A stretch of 64,000 nt of DNA, from positions 1,240,001 through 1,304,000 of the forward strand of contig JARYIJ010000001.1 in NCBI GenBank assembly GCA_029980465.1, read 5' to 3'. The stretch comes from Pseudolabrys sp. (GTDB lineage Bacteria > Pseudomonadota > Alphaproteobacteria > Rhizobiales > Xanthobacteraceae). Both the position numbers and the translations under genes were made by a program. Of the stretch, positions 1 through 7,292 are shown one piece after another; the first letter of the stretch is position 1; every line of letters begins with the position of its first letter. The notes beneath the pieces were generated by a model. The model saw only the letters and a program-made list of their open reading frames with translations, did not search any database and had not been told where the DNA came from.

Positions 1-789
1 ATCAAGTATCTCGACATCAAGCCGCTCGAGAACGAGATCGCGCGCTTCAAACGGATCGCAAACGGCAAGTTCACCGAGCTGTTCATGACCGCGCCCTCGC
101 CCGGCATCATCTCGTCGACGATGCTCAACGCGTACTACGAGAGTCATGACAAGTATCTCGACGCCATCGCCCGCGAGATGAAGAACGAATACCAGGCCAT
201 CGCCAAGGCCGGCCTGACGCTGCAGATCGACGCGCCCGACCTCGCGATGGACCGCACCATGATGTATCGCGACTTGAGCGACAGCGACTTCGTCAAGCGC
301 GTCGAGAAGCATATCGCGTCGATCAATGACGGCATTGCCGGCATCCCGCGCGAGCAGGTGCGCCTGCACGTCTGCTACGGCAACTGGGAGGGTCCGCATA
401 TCTACGACGTGGCGCTCGCCAAGATCCTGCCAGCGATCTACCAAGCCAAGGTCGGCGCGCTGTCGATCGAGTTCTCCAACCCGCGCCACGCTCACGAATA
501 CGCGGCCTTCAAGCAGCATCCGCTGCCAAAGGACATGATCCTGGTGCCGGGCGTGATCGAGACGACCAACAATATCGTCGAGCATCCGGAGGTGGTGGCG
601 CGGCGGATCGAGGACGCCGTCGCCGCGGTCGGCGACCGCGAGCGCGTCGTCGCCTCGACCGATTGCGGCTTCGGCACCTTCACCAACCGCGAATGGGTGA
701 TCGAGCCGGCGGTGTGGCTCAAGCTCAGGGCGCTGCGCGAGGGCGCCGATCTCGCCTCGCAGCGGCTGTGGGGCAGGAAAGTGGCGTGA
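1..789 (+). CDS. MetE C-terminal-like (cobalamin-independent methionine synthase II family) methyltransferase, 5' truncated
   Basis: The reading frame is open from base 1, so the start lies outside the window; 262 codons are visible. The protein resembles the catalytic zinc barrel of cobalamin-independent methionine synthase and related thiol-alkylating enzymes. The expected zinc ligands are visible: H and C in LHVCYGN, E in SIEFSNPRH, and C in STDCGFG. This predicts a zinc-activated thiol methyl or alkyl transfer in the cytoplasm. The substrate is not readable: homologues of this short type include epoxyalkane:CoM transferases and uncharacterised demethylases as well as methionine synthases. 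A MetF-like gene lies about 10 kb downstream, but no operon links them. Confidence 0.8.
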   Translation: MKYLDIKPLENEIARFKRIANGKFTELFMTAPSPGIISSTMLNAYYESHDKYLDAIAREMKNEYQAIAKAGLTLQIDAPDLAMDRTMMYRDLSDSDFVKRVEKHIASINDGIAGIPREQVRLHVCYGNWEGPHIYDVALAKILPAIYQAKVGALSIEFSNPRHAHEYAAFKQHPLPKDMILVPGVIETTNNIVEHPEVVARRIEDAVAAVGDRERVVASTDCGFGTFTNREWVIEPAVWLKLRALREGADLASQRLWGRKVA

Positions 790-808
790 CGCGGATTCGA
801 TTTTGGTC

Positions 809-925
809 CGTCATCCTGAGGTGGCGGCCGAAGGCCGCCCTCGAAGGATGAGCGGCCCAGTCGTTGCAACATCGGGCGGGCACCCTTCAAGGCTCGCTAC
901 GCTCGCGTCTCAGAGTGACGACCTG
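809..925. repeat. REP-like intergenic inverted repeat (CGTCATCCT...AGGATGA)
   Basis: The stretch directly after the first gene contains CGTCATCCTGAGG, a GC-rich hairpin, and CCTCGAAGGATGA, followed by a second related half (CCTTCAAGGCTCG...CAGAGTGACGA). The same core returns in opposite orientation at 1241-1292. This is typical of the dispersed imperfect palindromes found between genes in Bradyrhizobium-like genomes. Confidence 0.65.
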
Positions 926-1212
926 GGTTTACCTCCGCGGCGCCGGGAAAGAGTCCGAACGAGCGTCCAATCACCACGAATAAGCGCTTCCTTCTTCGCG
1001 CGGCTCCAGCCCTTCAATTGCCTTTCAGCGGCGACAGCGTCGGCGGCGTGCTCGAACGACACCGACCATACGAGTTCAACCGGCAACCGCTTGCTCGTAT
1101 AGCCGCTATAGACTCTGGTTTGATGCTCTGAAATTCTGCGCTCCAGATGGTTCGCCACGCCCACATAGAACGAGCCGTCGCCACAACGCAGCATGTAAAC
1201 GCAGACGGACAT
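910..1212 (-). CDS. GIY-YIG nuclease family protein
   Basis: This is a 100-residue single-domain protein of the GIY-YIG endonuclease superfamily. The paired motifs are YML at residues 6-8 and YVG near 16-18. The conserved Arg follows in LERRISEH, and the catalytic-type Glu sits in AERQLKGWSR. Family members of this size (YhbQ/URI-like) are thought to act on DNA structures, but no specific role is known. The length is normal for the family and nothing looks broken. The gene stands alone, opposite in direction to its neighbours, and its 3' end touches a REP-like repeat. A second member of the family lies at 53417-53755. Confidence 0.85.
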   Translation of the reverse strand: MSVCVYMLRCGDGSFYVGVANHLERRISEHQTRVYSGYTSKRLPVELVWSVSFEHAADAVAAERQLKGWSRAKKEALIRGDWTLVRTLSRRRGGKPRSSL

Positions 1213-1240
1213 TGTGATAGTCTAAAATGAGCCACACGGG

Positions 1241-1292
1241 CCGTCATCCTTCGAGGCTCGCCGCTATTGCGGCTCGCACCTCAGGATGACGG
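1241..1292. repeat. REP-like intergenic palindrome, inverted copy
   Basis: The sequence starts CCGTCATCCTTCGAGG and ends CCTCAGGATGACGG, so the ends pair as an imperfect inverted repeat around a GC-rich loop. It is the opposite-orientation relative of the element at 809-925. It ends about 18 bases before the start of the next gene, so it lies in that gene's leader or promoter region. Confidence 0.65.
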
Positions 1293-1310
1293 AGAATAAG
1301 GAGGACGCCT

Positions 1311-2612
1311 ATGGACGAGAGAACGCGCGAGCCGACGCAAATCCGCGCCGAAGACATCAACCCCCGCTTCAACTGGGGCCGCGCCCTGCCCTCGCTTGGC
1401 ATCATGGGCGTCGACTTCGAGGAGCGCGTCGATTACCGCCGCCTGCACCGTTACCGGCTCGGCCGCGCCAGGCAGGCGCTGGAGGCGTCGAGCCTCGGCG
1501 CCCTGCTCGTCTTCGACGTCAACAACATCCGCTACCTGACCTCGACCAAGATCGGCGAGTGGGAACGGGACAAGCTGTGCCGCTGGGCGCTGCTGACCCG
1601 CACCGGCGAGCCGATCCTGTGGGACTTCGGCTCTGCCGCCGTGCATCACAAGCTCTACACGCCGTGGCTCAAGCCGGAAAACTGCAAGGCCGGCATCATC
1701 GGCATGCGCGGCATGGTCGATCCGTCGTTCGGCCTGATGGCCAAGCACGCCAAGGAAATCGCTTCGCTGATCAAGGAGGCCGGTTGCGACAAGATGCCGA
1801 TCGGCGTCGACATCATCGAGCCGCCGATGATGTTCGAACTGCAGAAGGCGGGACTCACCATCGTCGACGGCCAGCAGGTCATGCTCGAGGCGCGCGAGGT
1901 GAAGTCGGCCGACGAGATCGCGCTGCTGAACCGCGCCGCCGCGATGGTTGACGGCGCCTACCACATGGTCAGCGAGGAGTTGAAGCCCGGCGTGCGCGAG
2001 AACGACATCGTCGCCAAGGTCAACGAGTTCCTCTATCGCCACGGCTCCGACGACGTCGAGGCGGTCAACGCCATCTCCGGCGAGCGCTGCAACCCGCATC
2101 CGCACAACTTCACGGACCGCATGCTGCGCCCCGGCGACCAGGCGTTCTTCGACATCCTGCAGTCGTTCATGGGCTATCGCACCTGCTACTACCGCACCTT
2201 CAACGTCGGCCGCGCCACTCCGGCGCAGCATGACGCCTACAAGAAGGCGCGCGAATGGCTCGACAACGCCATTGCGCGCATCAAGCCCGGCGCCACCACC
2301 GCCCATATCTGCGCCGCCTTCCCGAAGGCGGAGGAGTTCGGCTTTCCGGACGAGACCTCGGCCTTCGGCCTGCAGTTCGCCCACGGCCTCGGCCTCGCGC
2401 TGCACGAGCGGCCGGTTATTTCGCGGGTGGTGTCGATGGACCATCCGACAGAGATCAAGGAGGGCATGGTGTTCGCGATCGAAACCTACTGCCCGGCGAC
2501 CGACGGCTTCTCCGGCGCCCGCATCGAGGAAGAGGTCGTCGTCACCGACAAGGGCTGCCGCGTGATCACGCTGTTCCCGGCCGAGGAATTGCCGATCTCA
2601 CACCGCTACTGA
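1311..2612 (+). CDS. M24 family (creatinase/Xaa-Pro peptidase-fold) protein with an altered metal site
   Basis: This 433-residue protein has the two-domain layout of creatinase, prolidase and the DMSP lyase DddP: an N-terminal creatinase-type domain to about residue 190, then a pita-bread domain. The usual five metal ligands would be D, D, H, E, E. Visible here are D281 (FFDIL), H358 (FAHGLGLALHE), E391 (AIETYC) and E406 (RIEEEV). The second Asp, normally eleven residues after the first, is replaced by C292 (GYRTCYYRTF). The rest of the domain looks intact, so this looks like a distinct subfamily, not decay. It could be a peptidase, a lyase or an amidinohydrolase-type enzyme; substrate unknown. 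AAGGAGGA lies 8-10 bases before the ATG. Confidence 0.82.
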   Translation: MDERTREPTQIRAEDINPRFNWGRALPSLGIMGVDFEERVDYRRLHRYRLGRARQALEASSLGALLVFDVNNIRYLTSTKIGEWERDKLCRWALLTRTGEPILWDFGSAAVHHKLYTPWLKPENCKAGIIGMRGMVDPSFGLMAKHAKEIASLIKEAGCDKMPIGVDIIEPPMMFELQKAGLTIVDGQQVMLEAREVKSADEIALLNRAAAMVDGAYHMVSEELKPGVRENDIVAKVNEFLYRHGSDDVEAVNAISGERCNPHPHNFTDRMLRPGDQAFFDILQSFMGYRTCYYRTFNVGRATPAQHDAYKKAREWLDNAIARIKPGATTAHICAAFPKAEEFGFPDETSAFGLQFAHGLGLALHERPVISRVVSMDHPTEIKEGMVFAIETYCPATDGFSGARIEEEVVVTDKGCRVITLFPAEELPISHRY

Positions 2613-2719
2613 CGCGACGGTTGGCCGCACGGCGCAAGGCAGACGTGCGGCCAAAATACTGGCCCGGACCGCTCCGAGAGCCTATTTAGGCGGCAGACTC
2701 TCCAAGGACCTATCGATCA

Positions 2720-3157
2720 ATGACTCTCGACAAATTGCCGCGCAACCTGCCCCAGGCCATGTGGCGCGGCGTCCGGTGCCGCTGCCCGGCGTGCGGCGAA
2801 GGCAAGCTGTTCCGCGCGTTCCTGAAAGTTGCGGATGAGTGCCCATCCTGCGGCGAGCCGTTCCATCATCATCGCGCCGACGACTTCCCCGCCTATCTGG
2901 TCATCGTGATCGCCGGTCATATCGTGGTGCCGCTGATCCTGATGGTCGAGACGGACTTCCATCCGGCCTATTGGATCCACCTCGCGCTGTGGCTGCCGCT
3001 GACGCTCGGGCTCTGTCTCGGCCTGCTTCAGCCGGTCAAGGGCGCGGTCGTCGCCATGCAGTGGTTCCTCGGCATGCACGGCTTCGAGCCGGCGATGAAG
3101 CAGCGCCTCGCGCTGATGCAGCCCGCCACGCTCGAGATCCGTCAATCCGGCGCTTAG
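2720..3157 (+). CDS. DUF983 domain-containing membrane protein
   Basis: The 145-residue protein begins with a zinc-ribbon-like pair of CxxC motifs (CPACGEG and CPSCGEP) flanking a short basic stretch. Two hydrophobic segments follow, about residues 60-77 and 84-105. This order, CxxC pairs then two membrane helices, is the DUF983 family pattern. The family is common in alphaproteobacteria, often near cytochrome oxidase or redox genes, but has no proven function. Here the gene stands 107 bases after the M24 gene and may be co-transcribed with it. The inferred location is the inner membrane with a cytoplasmic zinc ribbon. Confidence 0.88.
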   Translation: MTLDKLPRNLPQAMWRGVRCRCPACGEGKLFRAFLKVADECPSCGEPFHHHRADDFPAYLVIVIAGHIVVPLILMVETDFHPAYWIHLALWLPLTLGLCLGLLQPVKGAVVAMQWFLGMHGFEPAMKQRLALMQPATLEIRQSGA

Positions 3158-3720
3158 CGATCCGCCGGTCCTGAAGAACAGGCCAGCGCTCACTCAACGT
3201 GAGTCCTGAGAGTCTAACCGGAAATGATTCCGGGTTTTCAAAGTCGTGTCCCGGGCGCAGCATCGCAAGTCGGATTCATCCAACTTGCGCATTCCAAGGA
3301 CGTGGCGAAAGTCGGGTAGACCCGACTTTCGCTGAGAAACGATGCGCTGCAGGCCCGGGACCCCGGTTTCTTTACGTATAACCGGGATCCCGGCTCTGCG
3401 GTGCACCACTTCGCCATAGCGCGTCGAAGGCGCGCGTCAACGCGCTGATGGCTCGTGCTGCACCGCGTCCGGGATGGCCATTGATTTTGACGGACTGTTT
3501 TCGAGTCAGACTCTGAGCACACACGGCTTGACCGCGTGATGGTAGGCAGGCGGCCGCTGCGCCTGCTCCGAGCGATCCCGATGCTCTGTGCCAAGAGCCA
3601 AGATTTACAGGTATTTTACTTGTGACGCCGAAGCCCTCAGGCTTGACTGGTCGTTGTGCGCAGCCGCCGCGCTCCTCCCACCAGGAGACGGCGGCCCGAA
3701 TCCTCCACCTCATGCACAAT
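3158..3720. other. Intergenic region with strong hairpins, no protein gene seen
   Basis: No convincing coding frame was found in this 560-base gap. It contains two inverted-repeat elements (see the repeat entry), a perfect 12-bp stem with a four-base loop at 3305-3332 (GCGAAAGTCGGG / CCCGACTTTCGC), a second large hairpin around 3661-3694 (GCCGCCG...CGGCGGC), and then a strong + strand terminator. A terminator 560 bases after the nearest + strand gene suggests that a non-coding transcript may end here. Confidence 0.5.
3246..3477. repeat. Two adjacent Bradyrhizobium-type inverted-repeat elements
   Basis: Element one runs from GTCCCGGGCGCAGCATCGC (about 3247) to GATGCGCTGCAGGCCCGGGA (about 3341-3360). 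Element two runs from CCGGGATCCCGGCTCTGCGG (about 3382) to GCTGCACCGCGTCCGGGA (about 3458-3475). Ends within each element are roughly complementary. A third member of the same type (TGTCCCGGACGCGGTGCG...TCCGGGA) follows rpmB at 41061-41110. Boundaries are approximate. Confidence 0.55.
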
Positions 3721-3745
3721 AGGGCCGCGCAAGCGGCCCTTTTTT
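3600..3745 (+). ncRNA. Candidate small non-coding RNA ending at an intrinsic terminator
   Basis: The stretch folds into short hairpins (AAGCC-ctca-GGCTT near 3631, GCCGCCG/CGGCGGC at 3661-3694) and ends with a classical terminator, with no open frame or ribosome binding site. I do not recognise it as 6S RNA, SRP RNA, tmRNA or RNase P. The 5' end is a guess; a TTGACG motif lies at 3487, but no good -10 box follows it. Confidence 0.25.
3721..3745 (+). terminator. Rho-independent terminator
   Basis: A 7-bp perfect stem GGGCCGC / GCGGCCC with the loop GCAA is followed directly by six T residues on the + strand. The minus strand reading lacks a T run, so the signal is for + strand transcription, although the adjacent gene (3761-4711) is on the minus strand. 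Confidence 0.8.
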
Positions 3746-3760
3746 ATGCGCTGCGCCGCA

Positions 3761-4711
3761 TCAGCTTTCGAGGCCAGTCGGGACGTTCTTGTTCTCGCTC
3801 TTGAGCGCCATGCCCGAAAGTTCGGCCATCGTCTCCGCCATCATCGCGAAATCCTTGTCGAGAATCTCGCGCGGATTCTTGCTGGCCAGCGCCTTGCCGA
3901 TATGGCCCTGCAGCACCTCGCGGGTTGCCGCCGTGACCGGCATCGGCACGTCCCACTCGCGGCCGAGCTCGAGGCCGAGGTCGAGGTCCTTGCGCAGCAG
4001 CTCGGGCGTGAACGTCGTGGTCCAGTCGAGATTGACGAGCGCCGGCGACTTGTAGGCGGTGAACATCGAGCCCATCACGCCGTTGTTCATGAAGGCGAGG
4101 AAGGCGTGGCGCGGCACGCCCATCTTGTTGGCGAGCAGCGTGATCTCGATCAGGTTCTCGATCACGACGCCGAGCATCACGTTGTGCGCGATCTTGCAGA
4201 TGCGGGCGAGCTCGCCGTCGCCGACATAGGATACGCCGCGCGGCGCGAAGACCTCGATCAGCGGCGTCACGGTCTTGCAGTCGGCTTCCGGGCCGGAAAT
4301 CACCGCCGACAGCTTGCCGGCCTTGATGACCTTGCCGTTGCCCGACACCGGCGAGGCGACGAAGCCGACGCCCTTCTCCGTGAGTTTTTTACGAATCTCC
4401 GCCGATTCCTCGACCGCGATCGAGGAGCAATCGACGACCGTCTTCGGCTTCTTGCTGCCGGTGAGCACGCCGTCCTTGCCGAACAGCACCTGCTCGACGT
4501 CCTTGCCGGTCGACACGATGGCGAACACCACGTCGCAGCCGGCAAGCTCGACCGGCTTGTCGACCAGCTTGGCGCCATGTTGCGTCAGCGACTCGGCCTT
4601 TGCGCGCGTGCGGTTCCATACCGTCACGTCGTGACCGGCCTTGAGCAGGCGCTCGATCATCGGGTAGCCCATGCGGCCTGCGCCGATCCAGCCGATTGTC
4701 GTTTTCGACAT
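3761..4711 (-). CDS. NAD(P)-dependent beta-hydroxyacid dehydrogenase (3-hydroxyisobutyrate dehydrogenase family)
   Basis: The protein has 316 residues with an N-terminal Rossmann fold (IGWIGAGRMGYPM, residues 6-18, GxGxMG). The substrate-binding signature APVSG appears as SPVSGNGKVIKAGKL, and the catalytic Lys is in ARICKIAHN near residue 171. The usual Asn one position before the final Asn of that motif is a His here. The family oxidises 3-hydroxyisobutyrate, tartronate semialdehyde, 6-phosphogluconate-like acids or related substrates; the sequence does not decide which. It stands alone, divergent from the ABC transporter operon, so it may share its control region. Confidence 0.87.
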   Translation of the reverse strand: MSKTTIGWIGAGRMGYPMIERLLKAGHDVTVWNRTRAKAESLTQHGAKLVDKPVELAGCDVVFAIVSTGKDVEQVLFGKDGVLTGSKKPKTVVDCSSIAVEESAEIRKKLTEKGVGFVASPVSGNGKVIKAGKLSAVISGPEADCKTVTPLIEVFAPRGVSYVGDGELARICKIAHNVMLGVVIENLIEITLLANKMGVPRHAFLAFMNNGVMGSMFTAYKSPALVNLDWTTTFTPELLRKDLDLGLELGREWDVPMPVTAATREVLQGHIGKALASKNPREILDKDFAMMAETMAELSGMALKSENKNVPTGLES

Positions 4712-4890
4712 TCCGAAACTCCCTGCGTATTCGCGGTTTGAAAATCGAGACCGCCGTTCCGTGTTGTCCTAGCACAGCAAGCATGCGCCGCAATGTCCGC
4801 CGGTTGTCCTTTCCAATCAAGGAGGTTCGGTTACACTCGCGCTTTGCAGGCCGCCCAAAACACGACAAGAAGTCAGGGAGGACACCGGCC

Positions 4891-5706
4891 ATGTCAGATG
4901 CCGCCGCCGTTGTGGGACGGCCAGATGCCCGCGTGGGCCGTCAGACATGGCGCACGGCGTGGCGCAACACGTTTCCGTTTCTGGTCGTCGCAGCTCTTTG
5001 GGAAATTGTCGCCTGGCTCGGAGTTTTTCCGCGTCAGCTCTTTCCGCCGATCGAGGACATCGCCGCCAGATTCGTCAGCCTGACGGCGTCCGGCATTCTC
5101 GAGCATCACACCGTCGACACCGTGCTGCGCCTGCTGGCGGGCTTTGGGCTGGCGGCCGTCTTTGGCGTCGCCATCGGCGTAGCGATGGGCCGCTCGCGGC
5201 GCGCCGAGGACATCCTGCTGCCGCTGATTTCGATCGTCGCGCCGATCCCCGGTCTCGCTTATGCGCCGCTCTTCCTGCTGTGGTTCGGCCTCGGCAACCT
5301 GCCTTCGATCCTGCTCGTCGGCTTCGTCTCGGCGTTCCCAGTTATTTTCAATAGCTGGACCGGCGTGAAAGCCGTCAAGGAAATCTGGTTGCGTTCCGCC
5401 CAGGCGATGGGCGCGGACGACCGTCGCCTGTTCAGGCAGGTCATCCTGCCGGGCGCGCTGCCCTACATCTTGACCGGGCTTCGCCTGGGCCTCGCGCAAG
5501 CCTGGCGCATCCTGATCGCCGTCGAGATGCTTGCGGCCGTGCCGTGGGGTCTCGGCTGGCTCATCTTCGGCGCCCGCAAGTTCCTGGATACCGACGCGAT
5601 GATGTCGGGAATTGTCATCATCGCCCTGCTCGGCCTCGCGCTCGAAAAATTCGTTTTCAAGAAGATCGAGGACTACACCGTGGTGCGGTGGGGCATGGTG
5701 AAGTGA
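4891..5706 (+). CDS. NitT/TauT-type ABC transporter permease (first of two)
   Basis: This is an inner-membrane permease of the SsuC/TauC/NrtB type, about 271 residues, with six predicted membrane segments and the cytoplasmic EAA-type loop (RSAQAMGADDRRLFRQVILPGALP). The ATG at 4891 is preferred over upstream in-frame starts because GGGAGG sits 10 bases before it and homologues begin here. It starts a run of six same-direction genes (4891-10608). The following permease starts within its stop codon (TGATG), so the two are translationally coupled and probably form a heterodimeric channel, which is unusual among NitT/TauT importers that mostly use one permease gene. Confidence 0.9.
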   Translation: MSDAAAVVGRPDARVGRQTWRTAWRNTFPFLVVAALWEIVAWLGVFPRQLFPPIEDIAARFVSLTASGILEHHTVDTVLRLLAGFGLAAVFGVAIGVAMGRSRRAEDILLPLISIVAPIPGLAYAPLFLLWFGLGNLPSILLVGFVSAFPVIFNSWTGVKAVKEIWLRSAQAMGADDRRLFRQVILPGALPYILTGLRLGLAQAWRILIAVEMLAAVPWGLGWLIFGARKFLDTDAMMSGIVIIALLGLALEKFVFKKIEDYTVVRWGMVK

Positions 5707-6488
5707 TGGACGACCGTACCCGATCGCTCATCCGCGGCGGCGTGTCGATCGTCTGCGTCGCCGCGCTGTACGAGATCGTGGCGCGCAGCGGTCACTTCTC
5801 GCCCGCGCTGATGCCGACCTTGCCGACCATCGCCCGGACGCTGATCGCCTCGATCGCCGACGGCACCATGATCTGGCATGCAGCCTTCACTTTGTACCGC
5901 GTCATGGTCGGCTTCGTCCTGGCCATCGCGGTCGGCGTGCCGCTCGGCATTGCCATGGCCCGGTTCCCGCGCGTCGAGAATTTCTGCCTGCCGCTCATCA
6001 GCGCGCTGATGCCGATTCCGTCGTTCTCGCTGGTGCCGCTGTTCATGCTGTGGTTCGGCATCGGCAACACGACGACCATTCTCATCGTGCTCTACGCCGC
6101 GACCTTCTCGGTCGTTTTCAACACGTGGTCCGGCGTGCGCGCCGTCAACCCGCTGTGGCTGCGCGCCGCCGGCGCCATGGGCGCCGACGAGCGCCGGCTG
6201 TTCTGGAAAGTCATCATTCCCGGCGCCTCGCCCTTTATCATCACCGGCATGCGTCAGGCGTTCCTGCGCTCCTGGATCGCCGTTGTCGGCGCCGAAATGA
6301 TCGCGGCTTCGGATTGGGGGCTCGGCTGGGTCATCTTCGACGCCAAGGAATTCCTCAACACCGACATCATGCTGGCCGCGCTCATCGTGATCGGCGCGAT
6401 CGGCTACGTGTTCGAACGGCTGGTGTTCGGCTCGATCGAGCGCGCCACCGTTCAGCGGTGGGGTATGGTGCGGGCGGCGAAGGGCTAA
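5706..6488 (+). CDS. NitT/TauT-type ABC transporter permease (second of two)
   Basis: This second permease, 260 residues, is clearly a paralogue of the preceding one: the EAA loop reads RAAGAMGADERRLFWKVIIPGASP, and both proteins end in a (V/Q)RWGMV motif. Its ATG overlaps the upstream stop by one base. Six hydrophobic segments are visible. The two permeases probably arose by tandem duplication and pair in one transporter with the ATPase and binding protein that follow. Confidence 0.9.
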   Translation: MDDRTRSLIRGGVSIVCVAALYEIVARSGHFSPALMPTLPTIARTLIASIADGTMIWHAAFTLYRVMVGFVLAIAVGVPLGIAMARFPRVENFCLPLISALMPIPSFSLVPLFMLWFGIGNTTTILIVLYAATFSVVFNTWSGVRAVNPLWLRAAGAMGADERRLFWKVIIPGASPFIITGMRQAFLRSWIAVVGAEMIAASDWGLGWVIFDAKEFLNTDIMLAALIVIGAIGYVFERLVFGSIERATVQRWGMVRAAKG

Positions 6489-6494
6489 TTGCCG

Positions 6495-7274
6495 ATGGTT
6501 CCAATCGAAATCAGTGGCGTCACGCTGACCTACGACACGCCGTCGGGGAAAGTGCCCGGCGTCAAGGACATCAGCGTGGCGATCAAGCCGTCGGAATTCG
6601 TCTGCATCGTCGGCCCGTCCGGCTGCGGCAAGTCGACCCTGCTCAACATGATCGCGGGCTTTCTGACGCCGGCCGAAGGCGAAATCCGCATCGACGGCAA
6701 GAAGGTCGACGGCCACGGTCTCGACCGCGGCATGGTATTTCAGGACTTCGCGCAGCTTTTTCCGTGGCGCACGGCGCTCGGCAACGTCTGCTTCGGCCTC
6801 GAGATGAAGGGCGTGCCGAAGGACGAGCGCGAGAAGATAGCCCGCGAGCAGCTCCGGCTGGTCAAGCTCGAGAAATTCTGCTCGTCCTACCCTCATCACA
6901 TGTCGGGCGGCATGCAGCAGCGCGTCGCGATCGCGCGCGCCCTCGCCTACAATCCCTCTGTCCTGCTGATGGACGAGCCATTCGCCGCGCTCGACGCGCT
7001 GACCCGCGACGACATGCAGCGGCTTCTGGCGGATGTCTGGCGCGAGACGCGCAAGACCGTCATTTACGTCACGCACAACGTCTCCGAGGCCGTCTATCTG
7101 GCCGACCGGGTGCTGGTGATGTCGCCTCATCCCGGCACCGTGAAGATCGACCTGCCGGTCACGCTGCCGCGGCCGCGCGATCCACTCAGTATCGAGTTCA
7201 TCGAGCACCAGAAAATCCTGCTCGATCATCTCGGTCACGCCGCAGGGGGCGGCGCCCAGACGCAACACGCATAA
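6495..7274 (+). CDS. NitT/TauT-type ABC transporter ATP-binding protein
   Basis: This is a cytoplasmic ABC ATPase of about 259 residues. Walker A is GPSGCGKST, the Q-loop is in MVFQDFAQLFPW, the signature is MSGGMQQR, Walker B is VLLMDEPF and the switch His is in VTHNVSEA. An in-frame TTG at 6489, directly after the upstream stop, is an alternative start; AAGGG at 6480-6484 suits either. The protein energises import through the two upstream permeases. The closest functional families are SsuB and TauB (sulfonates), but the same family also moves nitrate, pyrimidine precursors and other small molecules. Confidence 0.92.
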   Translation: MVPIEISGVTLTYDTPSGKVPGVKDISVAIKPSEFVCIVGPSGCGKSTLLNMIAGFLTPAEGEIRIDGKKVDGHGLDRGMVFQDFAQLFPWRTALGNVCFGLEMKGVPKDEREKIAREQLRLVKLEKFCSSYPHHMSGGMQQRVAIARALAYNPSVLLMDEPFAALDALTRDDMQRLLADVWRETRKTVIYVTHNVSEAVYLADRVLVMSPHPGTVKIDLPVTLPRPRDPLSIEFIEHQKILLDHLGHAAGGGAQTQHA

Positions 7275-7292
7275 TTTCCAGGGAGGATACGC

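Noticed and set aside
1281..2444. Long open frame on the minus strand opposite the M24 gene
   Set aside because: It is the GC-rich shadow of the M24 coding sequence; the protein is Arg/Ala/Val-rich low complexity and shows no domain.
3600..3745. Candidate RNA considered as tmRNA, 6S RNA or SRP RNA
   Set aside because: No tag peptide coding segment, no conserved SRP tetraloop region and no closing 6S stem could be found.
4696..4890. N-terminal extension of the first ABC permease
   Set aside because: The in-frame extension has no homology character, and a ribosome binding site precedes the ATG at 4891.
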